From assembly GCA_900550455.1 (NCBI GenBank), contig URSE01000005.1, positions 1 to 34,139 of the forward strand: a stretch of 34,139 nucleotides of DNA. Reading direction: 5' to 3'. The stretch's first letter is position 1. Each line of letters begins with the position of its first letter. The notes below the pieces were generated by a model. That model was given only the letters and a program-made list of their open reading frames with translations, had not been told where the DNA came from and ran no database searches. The stretch comes from an uncultured Veillonella sp. Its GTDB lineage: Bacteria; Bacillota; Negativicutes; Veillonellales; Veillonellaceae. Shown in pieces: positions 23,555 to 31,554 of the stretch. The position numbers and the translations under genes were made by a program.

Positions 23555-24841
23555 TCAATAGCCCCCTAAAAAAGCTTTCATCAAAGCATCTAAGGCCTCC
23601 TGATCATTCTGCCCCATGGTTTCCCGCGCAGAATGCATGGCTAAAATAGGAATGCCCACATCCATGGTCCGCATGGGAAAGACGGCAGAGGAAATCGAGC
23701 CCACCGTGGATCCACCCGGCTCATCAGAGCGATTTACATAGTGTTGCCAAGGAATATCTGCTTCATCACAGAGGGCCTTCACGGTCGCTTGTGCCACCGC
23801 ATCCCCAGCATAGGATTGGCTAGCTGCAGACTTGAGGGCCAAGCCCTTATTCAACAAAGGATAATTAGTAATATCATTCTTTTCTGGATGATTAGGATGT
23901 AATGCATGAGCCACATCGGCAGATATCATAAACCCCTTAGCCATATCCTGTGCTAAGTCTTCACCGCTTTTACCGATAGCACCATAGATGCGATTAACAA
24001 TCTGTGGCAGCATCATAGAAGCGCCACCCTGTTTGGTTCGAGACCCCACCTCTTCATTGTCAAAGAGAATTCCTAAGCGGAGACCGGGTACATTTTTATC
24101 TGCCGCTTCTAAGAGGCCCTGAAGCACGGACCGGCAGGAGGTCAGATTATCTAACCGAGGGGCTGACACAAAATCATCATTAAATCCCAAGGTACACCCT
24201 CTTTCCACTGGATAGAGTGTAATTTCGTAGGAGAGAATATCGTCACGGTCACAGTCAGCCTCTCTAGCTAACAAGTGAAGCCAAGCATCATTTAGGTCCA
24301 TCTCCTCCCCTTCCATCATAACTAAGGGGAGCATATCCACTTGCTTATTAAGCTTAACGCCATCATTCATTTTACGATTCATATGAATGGCCAAATTAGG
24401 AATAATAGCCACTGGTCGTCGTGTGTCTACCAAGACCGACTCTGTTGCAAATGGCTTGTCACCCTTGAGCACAACCAGGCCTGCTGCCCCTAAGGGCCGG
24501 TCTAGCCAAGTATTCAGAATGAGCCCTCCATAGGCTTCTACATTGAGCTTGATATATCCCTTAGTATTGGTCACAGGGTTAGGCTTAACCCGAAGGGCTG
24601 GAAAGTCTGTATGGGCTGAGGCAATGCGGAGCATGCCATCCGCATCCCCTATGTGAAAGGCGCAAAGGGTTGTTCCATAGACATTCACCACATAGTCACC
24701 AGGCCCAAGGTCCCAAGCCTCTCCTAGGGACAATTCTTGGAATCCTGCATCCACTAGCTCTTGTAAACTCATATCCACCGTATGATAAGGGGAGGTGGAC
24801 CCATCGATATAGTGTAGTAATGATTGAATGGTATTAGACAT
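23555..24841 (-). CDS. apeB: M18-family aminopeptidase (aspartyl aminopeptidase/ApeB type)
   Basis: Cytosolic zinc aminopeptidase of 428 residues, usual ApeB length. Motifs in order: YHTVDMSLQELVDAGFQEL, SAHTDFPALRVKP (zinc His77 and Asp79), NTWLDRPLGAAG, PNLAIHMNR, FNDDFVSAPRLDN, LFDNEEVGSRTKQG (Glu pair), SADVAHALHPNHPE, and C-terminal LAMHSARETMG. The subfamily prefers acidic or neutral N-terminal residues. It is a single-gene unit with its own -10 just upstream. It differs strongly from the M18 enzyme at 8.4-9.8 kb, so the two are different branches, not a recent duplication. The gap to the lipoprotein gene (23385-23554) holds the promoter region of the latter. Confidence 0.95.
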   Translation of the reverse strand: MSNTIQSLLHYIDGSTSPYHTVDMSLQELVDAGFQELSLGEAWDLGPGDYVVNVYGTTLCAFHIGDADGMLRIASAHTDFPALRVKPNPVTNTKGYIKLNVEAYGGLILNTWLDRPLGAAGLVVLKGDKPFATESVLVDTRRPVAIIPNLAIHMNRKMNDGVKLNKQVDMLPLVMMEGEEMDLNDAWLHLLAREADCDRDDILSYEITLYPVERGCTLGFNDDFVSAPRLDNLTSCRSVLQGLLEAADKNVPGLRLGILFDNEEVGSRTKQGGASMMLPQIVNRIYGAIGKSGEDLAQDMAKGFMISADVAHALHPNHPEKNDITNYPLLNKGLALKSAASQSYAGDAVAQATVKALCDEADIPWQHYVNRSDEPGGSTVGSISSAVFPMRTMDVGIPILAMHSARETMGQNDQEALDALMKAFLGGY

Positions 24842-24878
24842 AATTCTACCTCTACGATACTAGCTAATAACTACCCAT

Positions 24879-24884
24879 ATTATA
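24879..24884 (-). promoter_or_regulatory. -10 element of the apeB promoter
   Basis: Perfect TATAAT on the minus strand, 38 bases before the ATG and after the carrier terminator. The -35 is weak (TTCTAT at about 17 bp). Confidence 0.45.
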
Positions 24885-24908
24885 AAGCAAATGAGCCTAG
24901 AATAGAAC

Positions 24909-24940
24909 AAAAAAGAGACACCCTAGGGTGTCTCTTTTTT
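24909..24940. terminator. Perfectly palindromic terminator after the DASS carrier gene
   Basis: 32-bp perfect palindrome, core GAGACACCCTAGGGTGTCTC, flanked by six A and six T, so it can terminate in either direction. It serves the minus-strand carrier gene that ends 40 bases away. Confidence 0.93.
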
Positions 24941-24979
24941 ATATCTGTTTTGTATTGTTTAAAATTATAGATTGGAAGC

Positions 24980-26380
24980 TTACCACATCCCAAGAAGTTT
25001 CATCCAAGCAGAACCGATACCTACGAAGATAATCAAGTTGATAATGGAAGCCATAAAGCCCAATTTCCACCATTCACCTTGTGATACATAGCCCGTGTTG
25101 AACAATACTGGTGCAGGACCTGCAGCGTAGTGAGTCAAGGACATGCAAAGGTTAGATGTGAAGGCGATCATGAGCAATGTCAACATAACTGGAGCGCCAG
25201 CACCGATAGCGATAGCGGAGAAGGCTACGAACATTGCAGAGATGTGCGCAGTCAAGGATGCGAATGCATAATGAGCATATAAGTTGACGATAACCGCAAA
25301 GAGGAATGCGATAACCCAAGACCCGTCAGGTACGAAACCTTGTAATACAACTGTGAACCATTTAATGAATTCCAATTTGGAAAGGAAGGTTGCAAAGGTC
25401 ATCAATGTACCCATCCATACCAAAGTATCCCATGCGCCTTTTTCAGACTTAACGTCATTCCATTTCAAAACGCCTGTAATGAGCAAGATGGAAATACCAA
25501 GCAAGGCTACTGTAGTAGCGGACAAATGGTTAATAGAAGATGTTGCCCAAAGGATCAAGGCCAAAATGAACACACCGAGCATAACCCATTCTTGGAAGGA
25601 CATTTTGCCCATTTGTTTAAGTTCGTTTTTGATCATAGATTGCGCATCGCGTGTATCCTTCATTTCTGGTGGGAATACGAAGGACAAGAACAATGGCATT
25701 ACGATCAAGGAAAGAAGGCCTGGAACGATAGCTGCGATAGCCCATTCGCCCCATGTCAATTCAACACCGAAGGATGCTGCTGCAAGGGATGCAACCAAGG
25801 TGTTACCAGCCATGGATGTCATGAACATAGCAGATGTAATTGTATTAGATTGGTACACAACTTGTGTCAAGAAGGCACCAATTTTACGAGGAGCAGAGTC
25901 TGGTGTGGAACCGAAGGCTTCTGCCAAGGAACGAGTGATTGGATAAATAACCCCGCCCGCACGTGCTGTATTAGAAGGTGTTGCAGGGGATAAGATAAAG
26001 TCACTCAATTCAAGCGCATAGGCCAAACGCAAGGAGCTAGACCCGATAGCCGCAATCAAATTGTAGGCAATACGTTTACCGAGACCGGTATTAATAAAGC
26101 CACGAGAGAATAAGAAGGCAGCTACGATTAACCAGATAGAAGCATTTGCATATCCAGACAATGCGTCGCCAATTTTAAGAGTGTTTGTCAATGCAGCAAT
26201 GGTAACCATAATCATAGCTACGCCGCCGATTGGCAATGGTTGAAGGATAAAACCTACGATAGTGGCTACAAAAATAGCAGCCAAGTGCCATGCTTGCGCA
26301 CTCACCCCATCTGGAGTTGGCCAGAACCACATAGCTAGGCCAATGATGATAGGGATGAGCCAGTTCATCAAACGTTTCAT
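24980..26380 (-). CDS. DASS/SLC13-family anion (dicarboxylate) carrier
   Basis: Inner-membrane carrier of 466 residues with about 11-12 hydrophobic segments, in the CitT/TtdT/SodiT branch of the divalent anion:Na+ symporters and antiporters. Signatures: LSGYANASIWLIVAAFLFSR, first SNT motif in SPATPSNTARAGG, and the second, modified, in AFTSNLCMSLTHYAAGPAPV. Start at 26380 (MKRLMNWL) is chosen because GAGGAG stands six bases before it and the residues before it in frame are not membrane-like. Likely substrates are malate, fumarate, succinate, tartrate or citrate, consistent with the nearby pyruvate carboxylase. It follows mrp by 69 bases with no terminator between. Confidence 0.92.
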   Translation of the reverse strand: MKRLMNWLIPIIIGLAMWFWPTPDGVSAQAWHLAAIFVATIVGFILQPLPIGGVAMIMVTIAALTNTLKIGDALSGYANASIWLIVAAFLFSRGFINTGLGKRIAYNLIAAIGSSSLRLAYALELSDFILSPATPSNTARAGGVIYPITRSLAEAFGSTPDSAPRKIGAFLTQVVYQSNTITSAMFMTSMAGNTLVASLAAASFGVELTWGEWAIAAIVPGLLSLIVMPLFLSFVFPPEMKDTRDAQSMIKNELKQMGKMSFQEWVMLGVFILALILWATSSINHLSATTVALLGISILLITGVLKWNDVKSEKGAWDTLVWMGTLMTFATFLSKLEFIKWFTVVLQGFVPDGSWVIAFLFAVIVNLYAHYAFASLTAHISAMFVAFSAIAIGAGAPVMLTLLMIAFTSNLCMSLTHYAAGPAPVLFNTGYVSQGEWWKLGFMASIINLIIFVGIGSAWMKLLGMW

Positions 26381-26449
26381 TTGAATCTCCTCATCACTTG
26401 ATAAATACAATTACAATACAACAGATAATCTATTAACTAAACCACCTTA

Positions 26450-27280
26450 TTAACGTGGTAAAGCTACGTCTTCCATATTTGTTGCGTCGATGTCTTCCAA
26501 GAGGCCCTTGTCACAGAGTTCTGCGATTTCTGGGCGGATAGGCATCCGTTTAAGCAACATTAAGTCATATTTCTTCAACACATCTTCTACATGACTTTGG
26601 CCGAAGATGTTATAGTCCTTATCATTATCTGGACAGTGGAAATAAGCATAATTTTCCACAACTCCGATAATAGGCACCTTCATAAGATCTGCCATCTTGA
26701 CCGCCTTTTCAACAATCATAGATACCAAGTCTTGAGGGCTTGTTACCAAGATGATGCCATCTAGGTTAAGGGATTGGTAAACCGTAAGGGCTACGTCACC
26801 CGTACCAGGAGGCATATCGACGAGAAGGTAATCAATATCTTCCCAAATAACTTCGGAATAGAATTGCTTTACCATGCCGCCAATTAAAGGACCACGAAGT
26901 ACAACAGGATCTGTATCATGTTCCAATAAGAGGTTGGAAGACATAATTTGGATGCCTGTTTTTGTTTGGCATGGACGAACGCCTTCAGCATCGCCCATTG
27001 CTTTATCCTTAACCCCAAAGATATGAGGAATGGATGGACCTGTAATGTCCGCGTCGAGGATACCAACTTTGTAGCCCCGCCGTTGAAGAGAGATTGCGAG
27101 CAAGGAAGTAACAGAGGACTTACCAACGCCCCCTTTACCAGAGACAACCCCAATCACATGTTTAACCTTGGATTTAGGATGCAATGGTGCACGCAAATCT
27201 TGTTGTTGAGATGGACATCCACCAGCTTGGCCTTTAGAGGCACAGCCTTGAGAGGATGGACAACCTTGACAATCACTCAT
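26450..27280 (-). CDS. mrp: Mrp/NBP35-family iron-sulfur carrier ATPase
   Basis: P-loop ATPase of 276 residues acting as an Fe-S cluster carrier in the cytosol. Deviant Walker A SGKGGVGKS (48-56), GILDADITGPSIPHIFG, and Walker B/ LLVDMPPGTGD (152-162). An N-terminal extension holds Cys4, Cys7, Cys13 and Cys22, as in NBP35-type proteins. In the C-terminal half the usual CxxC that bridges the dimer cluster reads Cys216-Pro-Asp-Asn219, so the second cysteine is missing. The cluster may therefore be bound in another way. Own promoter upstream; the DASS carrier gene follows. Confidence 0.93.
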   Translation of the reverse strand: MSDCQGCPSSQGCASKGQAGGCPSQQQDLRAPLHPKSKVKHVIGVVSGKGGVGKSSVTSLLAISLQRRGYKVGILDADITGPSIPHIFGVKDKAMGDAEGVRPCQTKTGIQIMSSNLLLEHDTDPVVLRGPLIGGMVKQFYSEVIWEDIDYLLVDMPPGTGDVALTVYQSLNLDGIILVTSPQDLVSMIVEKAVKMADLMKVPIIGVVENYAYFHCPDNDKDYNIFGQSHVEDVLKKYDLMLLKRMPIRPEIAELCDKGLLEDIDATNMEDVALPR

Positions 27281-27365
27281 ACTAAATACCTACTTTCTTG
27301 AGAGTAAAAAGAAACTCCCATCGGACCTGTCTAACCTTAGACAAACCCGCCTATAATCCGTGTTT

Positions 27366-27394
27366 ATTGTAGCAAAGCCCCCATTCTTCATCAA
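27366..27394 (-). promoter_or_regulatory. mrp promoter
   Basis: -35 TTGATG (27389-27394), 17-bp spacer, -10 TACAAT (27366-27371) on the minus strand. The leader to the ATG is about 80 bases and can form a small TGTCTA/TAGACA hairpin. The remainder of the 368-base gap 27281-27648 holds only the upstream terminator and no gene that can be supported. Confidence 0.7.
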
Positions 27395-27554
27395 TGGTTT
27401 AGGCTATGACAATAAGTTATGCAAATGTAACCAACGTCACACTTTTATAATATTTTTTTCTAAGCGCCTTCCCTTCTACCCTACTAACTAAGGGCTCAAC
27501 AAAATGTCTACCCATACTGTACACATAGATAGGATTGCTTATTTCACAAGCTAT

Positions 27555-27588
27555 AAAAAGCCTCCTAGTCACAAGGACTAGGAGGCTT
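27555..27588 (-). terminator. Terminator of the ilvE-VTT unit
   Basis: Perfect 13-bp stem AAGCCTCCTAGTC / GACTAGGAGGCTT with a five-base loop and five U on the minus strand. Confidence 0.93.
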
Positions 27589-27648
27589 CCTACAAGAGAT
27601 AACTGCCTACTGATTAAATTCAAATCAAAATCAGTCGATCCTATGTAA

Positions 27649-28488
27649 TTAGTCTTTTCTACGGCCATCCTTATCTGCCGATTCACCAGTAGCTTTCTCC
27701 TGATTAGAACTAATCTCCCCTACAGGCTTATCATGAAGATGAAAATCTCCTTCTGCCTGTTCTTGCGCTAAATCACGTTCCTTAGCTCGCCGCATATACC
27801 ATTTATAGGCCTTATAGATGCCATAGTAGATAATGAGGAAGATGACAGAAATGACCGCTAAGCGTCCCATATTATCATGGATGTTGACTAAGTCTTGGCC
27901 GATAGCCATCTCTACCGCTGTGGATGGAAACTTGCCAACCAAATTGGCCACAATGTAATCTTTTACCGTAATTTGAGAGATAGCCCCCAAGGCCGTGATG
28001 AGACCCGATGGGAAATAAGGAACTGTTCGAGCAAACAGCATAACCATAAAGCCATTTTGCTCAGAAAAGTCGTCTAGCTTTAAGAGGAACTTAGACTTAT
28101 GGATGAGTGTATCCGCCTTATCCCGCAAAAGGTAGCGGAAGATAAAGAAGGATATGGTCACACCTACACATTCCCCAAACCAGGCTATAACAAGCCCTTC
28201 CCAGTAACCAAAGACCAAGGCCGAAGCCGTAGAAAAAACAATGGCTGGCAAAAAGCCCACCATATTGACGACTACGATGAGGTAGATGGTAGCCAAGACA
28301 GCCCAAGGGCCGTAACCCTTAAGGGTTTCAGAGATAAGCTGCATATCATGGCTAAGGATGATGCGGTGCATGGTGGCATAGAAGCTAGGATCTAGCCAGT
28401 GAACGAAGAGGGCCACCAAGACGAGGGAGCCTATGGCTCCCAACTTGATGGTCCATTCGATGTGTTTGGATTTTTTTTCTTCTTTCAT
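27649..28488 (-). CDS. TVP38/TMEM64 (VTT/DedA-like) membrane protein
   Basis: Inner-membrane protein of 279 residues with a VTT (SNARE-assoc) domain, about six hydrophobic segments. A first helix at 14-31 precedes MVGFLPAIVFSTASALVFG. The conserved signature is FARTVPYFPSGLITALGAIS, with VGKFPSTAVEMAIG after it. The C-terminus (from about 225) is a charged, probably disordered tail. DedA-family members act in lipid scrambling or membrane homeostasis; the exact role here is unknown. It follows ilvE by 14 bases and is probably co-transcribed. Confidence 0.9.
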   Translation of the reverse strand: MKEEKKSKHIEWTIKLGAIGSLVLVALFVHWLDPSFYATMHRIILSHDMQLISETLKGYGPWAVLATIYLIVVVNMVGFLPAIVFSTASALVFGYWEGLVIAWFGECVGVTISFFIFRYLLRDKADTLIHKSKFLLKLDDFSEQNGFMVMLFARTVPYFPSGLITALGAISQITVKDYIVANLVGKFPSTAVEMAIGQDLVNIHDNMGRLAVISVIFLIIYYGIYKAYKWYMRRAKERDLAQEQAEGDFHLHDKPVGEISSNQEKATGESADKDGRRKD

Positions 28489-28502
28489 AGGACCTTTCAG
28501 TC

Positions 28503-29525
28503 TTATTTAACCTCTACAATCCAACCTTCTGGAGCTTCTACTTCACAGTGTTGGATAGCGAGCAAGGTGTCATACAATTTCTTAATGTATGGACCCATGT
28601 CTCCCATACCTGCTGGGAATTTGATATCCCCTTCTTCTGTATGGATGCACCCCACTGGAGAAATAACTGCAGCTGTACCGCAAAGACCTGCTTCGGCAAA
28701 ATCTTTCAATTCATCAAAGCGAACAGGACGGTGTTCCACCTTCATGCCCAAATAGTGTTCGGCTACATACATAAGGGAACGACGAGTAACAGAAGGCAAG
28801 ATGGAATCAGATTTAGGAGATACCAAGGTGCCATCCTTAGTTACAAAAATAAAGTTAGCCCCACCAGTTTCTTCTACATAAGTACGGGTAGCCGCATCAA
28901 GATACATGTTTTCTGCATAGCCATGTTCGTGAGCATCCGTAATGGCATAGAGGGACATAGCATAGTTGAGACCTGCTTTGATATGACCAGTCCCATGAGG
29001 AGCGGCACGGTCAAAGTCGGTGACACGAATGGTGATTGGTTTAGCCCCACCCTTGAAATAAGCCCCTACTGGTGTAGTAAAAATACGGAATTGGTATTCA
29101 TCCGCAGGTTTAACACCGATAACAGGGTTGGTCCCCATCATATAAGGACGGATATAGAGAGAAGCACCGGTTCCATAAGGAGGAACAAAGTCCTTGTTGG
29201 CCTTAACAGTTTCGATAACAGCTTCTACGAAGCGCTTTTCATCGAATGGAGGCATTACAAGGCGCTTTGCAGAATCATGGAAGCGCTTAGCATTGAGGTC
29301 TGGGCGGAAAATAACAATACGACCATCCTTAGTGTAATAAGCCTTCATACCTTCAAATACGGTTTGTGCGTATTGGAAAACACCAGCACATTCGTTTAAG
29401 ACAATATTGGCATCGGTGGACATTTGTCCTTGGTCCCAATGTCCATCTTTATAGTTAGATACAAAACGATATGGTGTTTGGTGGTAACCAAAACCAAGAT
29501 TTTCCCAATCTAGTTGTTCACTCAT
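28503..29525 (-). CDS. ilvE: Branched-chain amino acid aminotransferase
   Basis: PLP-dependent class IV (fold IV) aminotransferase of 340 residues, the long type II bacterial/eukaryotic branch. It interconverts Leu, Ile and Val with their 2-oxo acids. Landmarks: VFEGMKAYYTKDGRIVIFRP, SLYIRPYMMGTNPVIGVKP, PLP lysine Lys183 in GHIKAGLNYA, and VEETGGANFIFV. SDSILPSVTRRSL binds the phosphate of PLP. AGGAGG precedes the ATG. It has its own promoter and is followed by the VTT protein gene. Confidence 0.97.
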   Translation of the reverse strand: MSEQLDWENLGFGYHQTPYRFVSNYKDGHWDQGQMSTDANIVLNECAGVFQYAQTVFEGMKAYYTKDGRIVIFRPDLNAKRFHDSAKRLVMPPFDEKRFVEAVIETVKANKDFVPPYGTGASLYIRPYMMGTNPVIGVKPADEYQFRIFTTPVGAYFKGGAKPITIRVTDFDRAAPHGTGHIKAGLNYAMSLYAITDAHEHGYAENMYLDAATRTYVEETGGANFIFVTKDGTLVSPKSDSILPSVTRRSLMYVAEHYLGMKVEHRPVRFDELKDFAEAGLCGTAAVISPVGCIHTEEGDIKFPAGMGDMGPYIKKLYDTLLAIQHCEVEAPEGWIVEVK

Positions 29526-29565
29526 AATAGAACCTCCTAAGTATCTTATAGTTCATATACTAAGT

Positions 29566-29594
29566 ATAGTAACACTCTAATCCCATCGATTCAA
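29566..29594 (-). promoter_or_regulatory. ilvE promoter with overlapping palindrome
   Basis: -35 TTGAAT (29589-29594), 17-bp spacer, -10 TACTAT (29566-29571) on the minus strand. TATACTTAGTATA (a 13-bp palindrome) starts within the -10 and covers the transcription start, a usual repressor position. No T-box or leucine leader peptide is seen in the short leader. Confidence 0.6.
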
Positions 29595-29632
29595 TAGAAT
29601 CACCCATAAAGATGTCTTATGAGTATATAAAT

Positions 29633-29672
29633 AAAAAACCACGGGAAGCACTAACGTGAATACCCGCGGTTT
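29633..29672 (-). terminator. marR terminator
   Basis: Stem AACCGCGGG / CCCGTGGTT (one G-U), a loop that can itself pair CAC with GTG, then six U on the minus strand, about 40 bases after the marR stop. Confidence 0.85.
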
Positions 29673-29713
29673 CTCATACTTCGTAATCTTTCACTAGGAC
29701 CTAGCACTAGGAC

Positions 29714-30130
29714 CTACAAGACTAAATTATTTTCAATTTTCTTGAGGCTCTCTAAGAGCTTATACAACTCTTCCTCAGACAGGCCTGCCAAAGCCGCAGT
29801 CCTATGTTTGTCTACCAAATGTCCAATTGGATCCATGAGGGTCTCACCCTTTTCTGTTAAGGCAATGAACTTCCCCCGTTGACCTGGCAAGCTATGTTTT
29901 TCAATCAGCCCTTTATCCTCTAACTTAGCTAATGTTTTAGAAATAGCCGCCGCCTCTACGCCAAGCTCTTTAGCCAATTCCGTTTGAGATCGTTCTCTTC
30001 CTTGGTGAATAACCTTCATAATGGTCCATTCCGAAGAAAATACGCCCTTTCTTGAAATAACAGAATTCAAGCTCTTATTAAAGGCTCGCACAGTCTGTAA
30101 GCACTGATAAATAACATCGTCTCTTTCCAT
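29714..30130 (-). CDS. MarR-family transcriptional regulator
   Basis: Winged-helix dimeric regulator of 138 residues. The recognition region RSQTELAKELGVEAAAISKTLAKLEDKGLIEK is followed by the beta wing HSLPGQRGKFIALTEKGE. Flanking helices form the dimer (LQTVRAFNKSLNSV and C-terminal LSEEELYKLLESLKKIENN). MarR proteins usually respond to phenolic or oxidant ligands. The target is not evident; neighbours are a GlsB-like protein and, at a distance, a MATE pump. It has its own terminator. The nearby promoter is unclear, so it may also be read from glsB through a weak hairpin. Confidence 0.92.
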   Translation of the reverse strand: MERDDVIYQCLQTVRAFNKSLNSVISRKGVFSSEWTIMKVIHQGRERSQTELAKELGVEAAAISKTLAKLEDKGLIEKHSLPGQRGKFIALTEKGETLMDPIGHLVDKHRTAALAGLSEEELYKLLESLKKIENNLVL

Positions 30131-30174
30131 AGGTCCCCCTATTACACTCTATTTAACACACACTCTCCTTGGAC

Positions 30175-30196
30175 GAAAAGCCTCCTCAGGCTTTTC
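30175..30196 (-). terminator. Weak hairpin after glsB
   Basis: Perfect 8-bp stem GAAAAGCC / GGCTTTTC with a six-base loop, but only the four U inside the stem, five bases after the glsB stop. Termination is likely partial, allowing read-through to marR. Confidence 0.45.
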
Positions 30197-30201
30197 CTTG
30201 T

Positions 30202-30453
30202 TTAGCGGCGGATAGCTTTTACCAAACCAATCACAATGACCGCCCCTATGATAGAGGTAATCAGTGATTGCAGGCCAAACCCATCTAGCCCTTTGACACC
30301 AAAGAAGGTCAGTAAGATATAGTTGGCCAAGGTGCCACCTACAAAGCCCGCTAGGATGTTGGCAAGCTTACCCATTTTCTCATCGACATGCATAATCTTA
30401 GAGGCAATCCAGCCCGCTAAACCACCAATAATAATCCAGGAAATAAAGCCCAT
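30202..30453 (-). CDS. GlsB/YeaQ/YmgE-family small membrane protein
   Basis: Glycine-rich membrane protein of 83 residues with three hydrophobic segments: WIIIGGLAGWIASKIM, ANILAGFVGGTLANYILL and LITSIIGAVIVIGLVKA, ending KAIRR. This is the transglycosylase-associated (Transgly_assoc) family, linked to stress in many bacteria, though its biochemical job is not known. AAGGAGAC precedes the ATG. Its leader contains the ogt terminator. Confidence 0.93.
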   Translation of the reverse strand: MGFISWIIIGGLAGWIASKIMHVDEKMGKLANILAGFVGGTLANYILLTFFGVKGLDGFGLQSLITSIIGAVIVIGLVKAIRR

Positions 30454-30495
30454 ATAAGTCTCCTTAGAAGAAAAAATAAGAACTAATTGAAGACT

Positions 30496-30544
30496 AATAA
30501 AAAAGAAAGAAATAAAGAGACTTCACATCTCTCTCATTTCTTTC
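30496..30544 (-). terminator. ogt terminator, within the glsB leader
   Basis: AT-rich stem: GAAAGAAAT pairs with ATTTCTTTC, continued by AGAGA / TCTCT after a small bulge; six U follow on the minus strand. Confidence 0.75.
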
Positions 30545-30546
30545 CT

Positions 30547-30576
30547 AGTATAACTCATTCACATTGAATTCATCAA
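30547..30576 (-). promoter_or_regulatory. Candidate glsB promoter overlapping the ogt stop
   Basis: -35 TTGATG (30571-30576), 18-bp spacer, -10 TATACT (30547-30552) on the minus strand. Predicted start near 30540 lies inside the 5' arm of the ogt terminator, so transcripts starting here would lack a few base pairs of that stem. Confidence 0.6.
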
Positions 30577-31112
30577 GACTTATATTGAATTTTTTCTAAT
30601 TCAAGCAAAAAAGCTTTGCGGTCTAGGCCTCCTCCATAGCCTGTAATGGCGCCTTTAGCCCCCATAACCCGATGGCAAGGAACAATCAAGCTGATGGGAT
30701 TAGCACCTGTAGCCCCTCCTACGGCCTGAGCAGACATCTTAGGGCGACCAAGGTCTTTAGCCAAGGCCTTAGCTATAGCCCCATAAGTCATCATTTGCCC
30801 ATAGGGAATGGTTTCAATATAGGCCCAGACAGCCTTTTGAAAGTCTGTCCCATAGAGTTCATAAGGAGGAGCTTGCAAGAAATCCGTGGACCGACCACCG
30901 AAGTATCCATCGAGCCAAGCCTCGGTCACTCGGAATACGGGCAGATGAACAAGAGGAATCAAACCTATGTCACAAGGCCCCTCTTCTCCTTGGAAATAGA
31001 GGTCTGTCAAAGTGCCCTCTCGGCCTATCATAATCATGGGCCCCAAAGGAGATTGGTAGGTCCAGCGGGCCTCCTGCCAGACTTGTGGAGCTTTATTTTT
31101 ATTCACGCCCAT
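30573..31112 (-). CDS. ogt: Methylated-DNA--[protein]-cysteine S-methyltransferase
   Basis: Suicide repair protein of 179 residues that removes O6-alkyl groups from guanine. Acceptor Cys146 in the signature IVPCHRVMG, DNA-binding helix region GTDFQKAVWAYIETIPYGQM and KAFLLELE at the C-terminus. An N-terminal ribonuclease-like domain begins with YQSPLGPMIMIG. Met replaces the usual Ile/Val after CHRV, and Ala-Lys follows, a mild variation. It is third in the terC-yjbR-ogt cluster, 39 bases after the YjbR-like gene. Confidence 0.96.
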   Translation of the reverse strand: MGVNKNKAPQVWQEARWTYQSPLGPMIMIGREGTLTDLYFQGEEGPCDIGLIPLVHLPVFRVTEAWLDGYFGGRSTDFLQAPPYELYGTDFQKAVWAYIETIPYGQMMTYGAIAKALAKDLGRPKMSAQAVGGATGANPISLIVPCHRVMGAKGAITGYGGGLDRKAFLLELEKIQYKS

Positions 31113-31151
31113 GGATAGCTTCCTCCTAAGTACACTACATATTCTTCTACT

Positions 31152-31529
31152 TTATAAGGTAAGGGCATAGGATTGATCCACAAAGGCCATCACATCTTCA
31201 TCGTCCGCAGGTCCTGACAGGAGGATGGACAACCAGTGTTTCTTATTCATGTGATAGGCGGGACCATAGCCCGCTTCTTGTTTATAAAAATCCACATCCT
31301 CTGGATCCGCCTTAATTACCAAGAGGTCGCATTCCGTGGAGTTAACCATGGACCGAGGACCCTCCTGCTTGATATCTACCGATGTAGTATCCACATTCAT
31401 GATGACAGCGAACCACTTTCCATTTCCAGGATGACGAAAAACAGCATAATCCGGATAGGTATCCCAAAGATATTGGGGTTCCACATCATAACGCTCGCTT
31501 ATATAGTTCATAATATCAAAACGGTTCAT
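31152..31529 (-). CDS. MmcQ/YjbR-family protein
   Basis: Small cytosolic protein of 125 residues with the MmcQ/YjbR (CyaY-like fold) domain: MNRFDIMNYISERYDVEPQY, FRHPGNGKWFAVIMNV, DLLVIKADPEDV and the C-terminal MNKKHWLSILLSG. Members are predicted DNA-binding or adaptor proteins, with no settled function. An in-frame start much farther upstream would overlap terC; start 31529 gives the standard family N-terminus and avoids it, although its ribosome site (AGG) is weak. Sits between terC and ogt. Confidence 0.85.
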   Translation of the reverse strand: MNRFDIMNYISERYDVEPQYLWDTYPDYAVFRHPGNGKWFAVIMNVDTTSVDIKQEGPRSMVNSTECDLLVIKADPEDVDFYKQEAGYGPAYHMNKKHWLSILLSGPADDEDVMAFVDQSYALTL

Positions 31530-31554
31530 AGGAAGACCTATCCCATTCTTTTCA

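Noticed and set aside
27417..27686. 89-codon minus-strand frame overlapping the VTT gene end
   Set aside because: It reads through the strong terminator hairpin and the 3' end of the neighbouring gene and lacks a family match.
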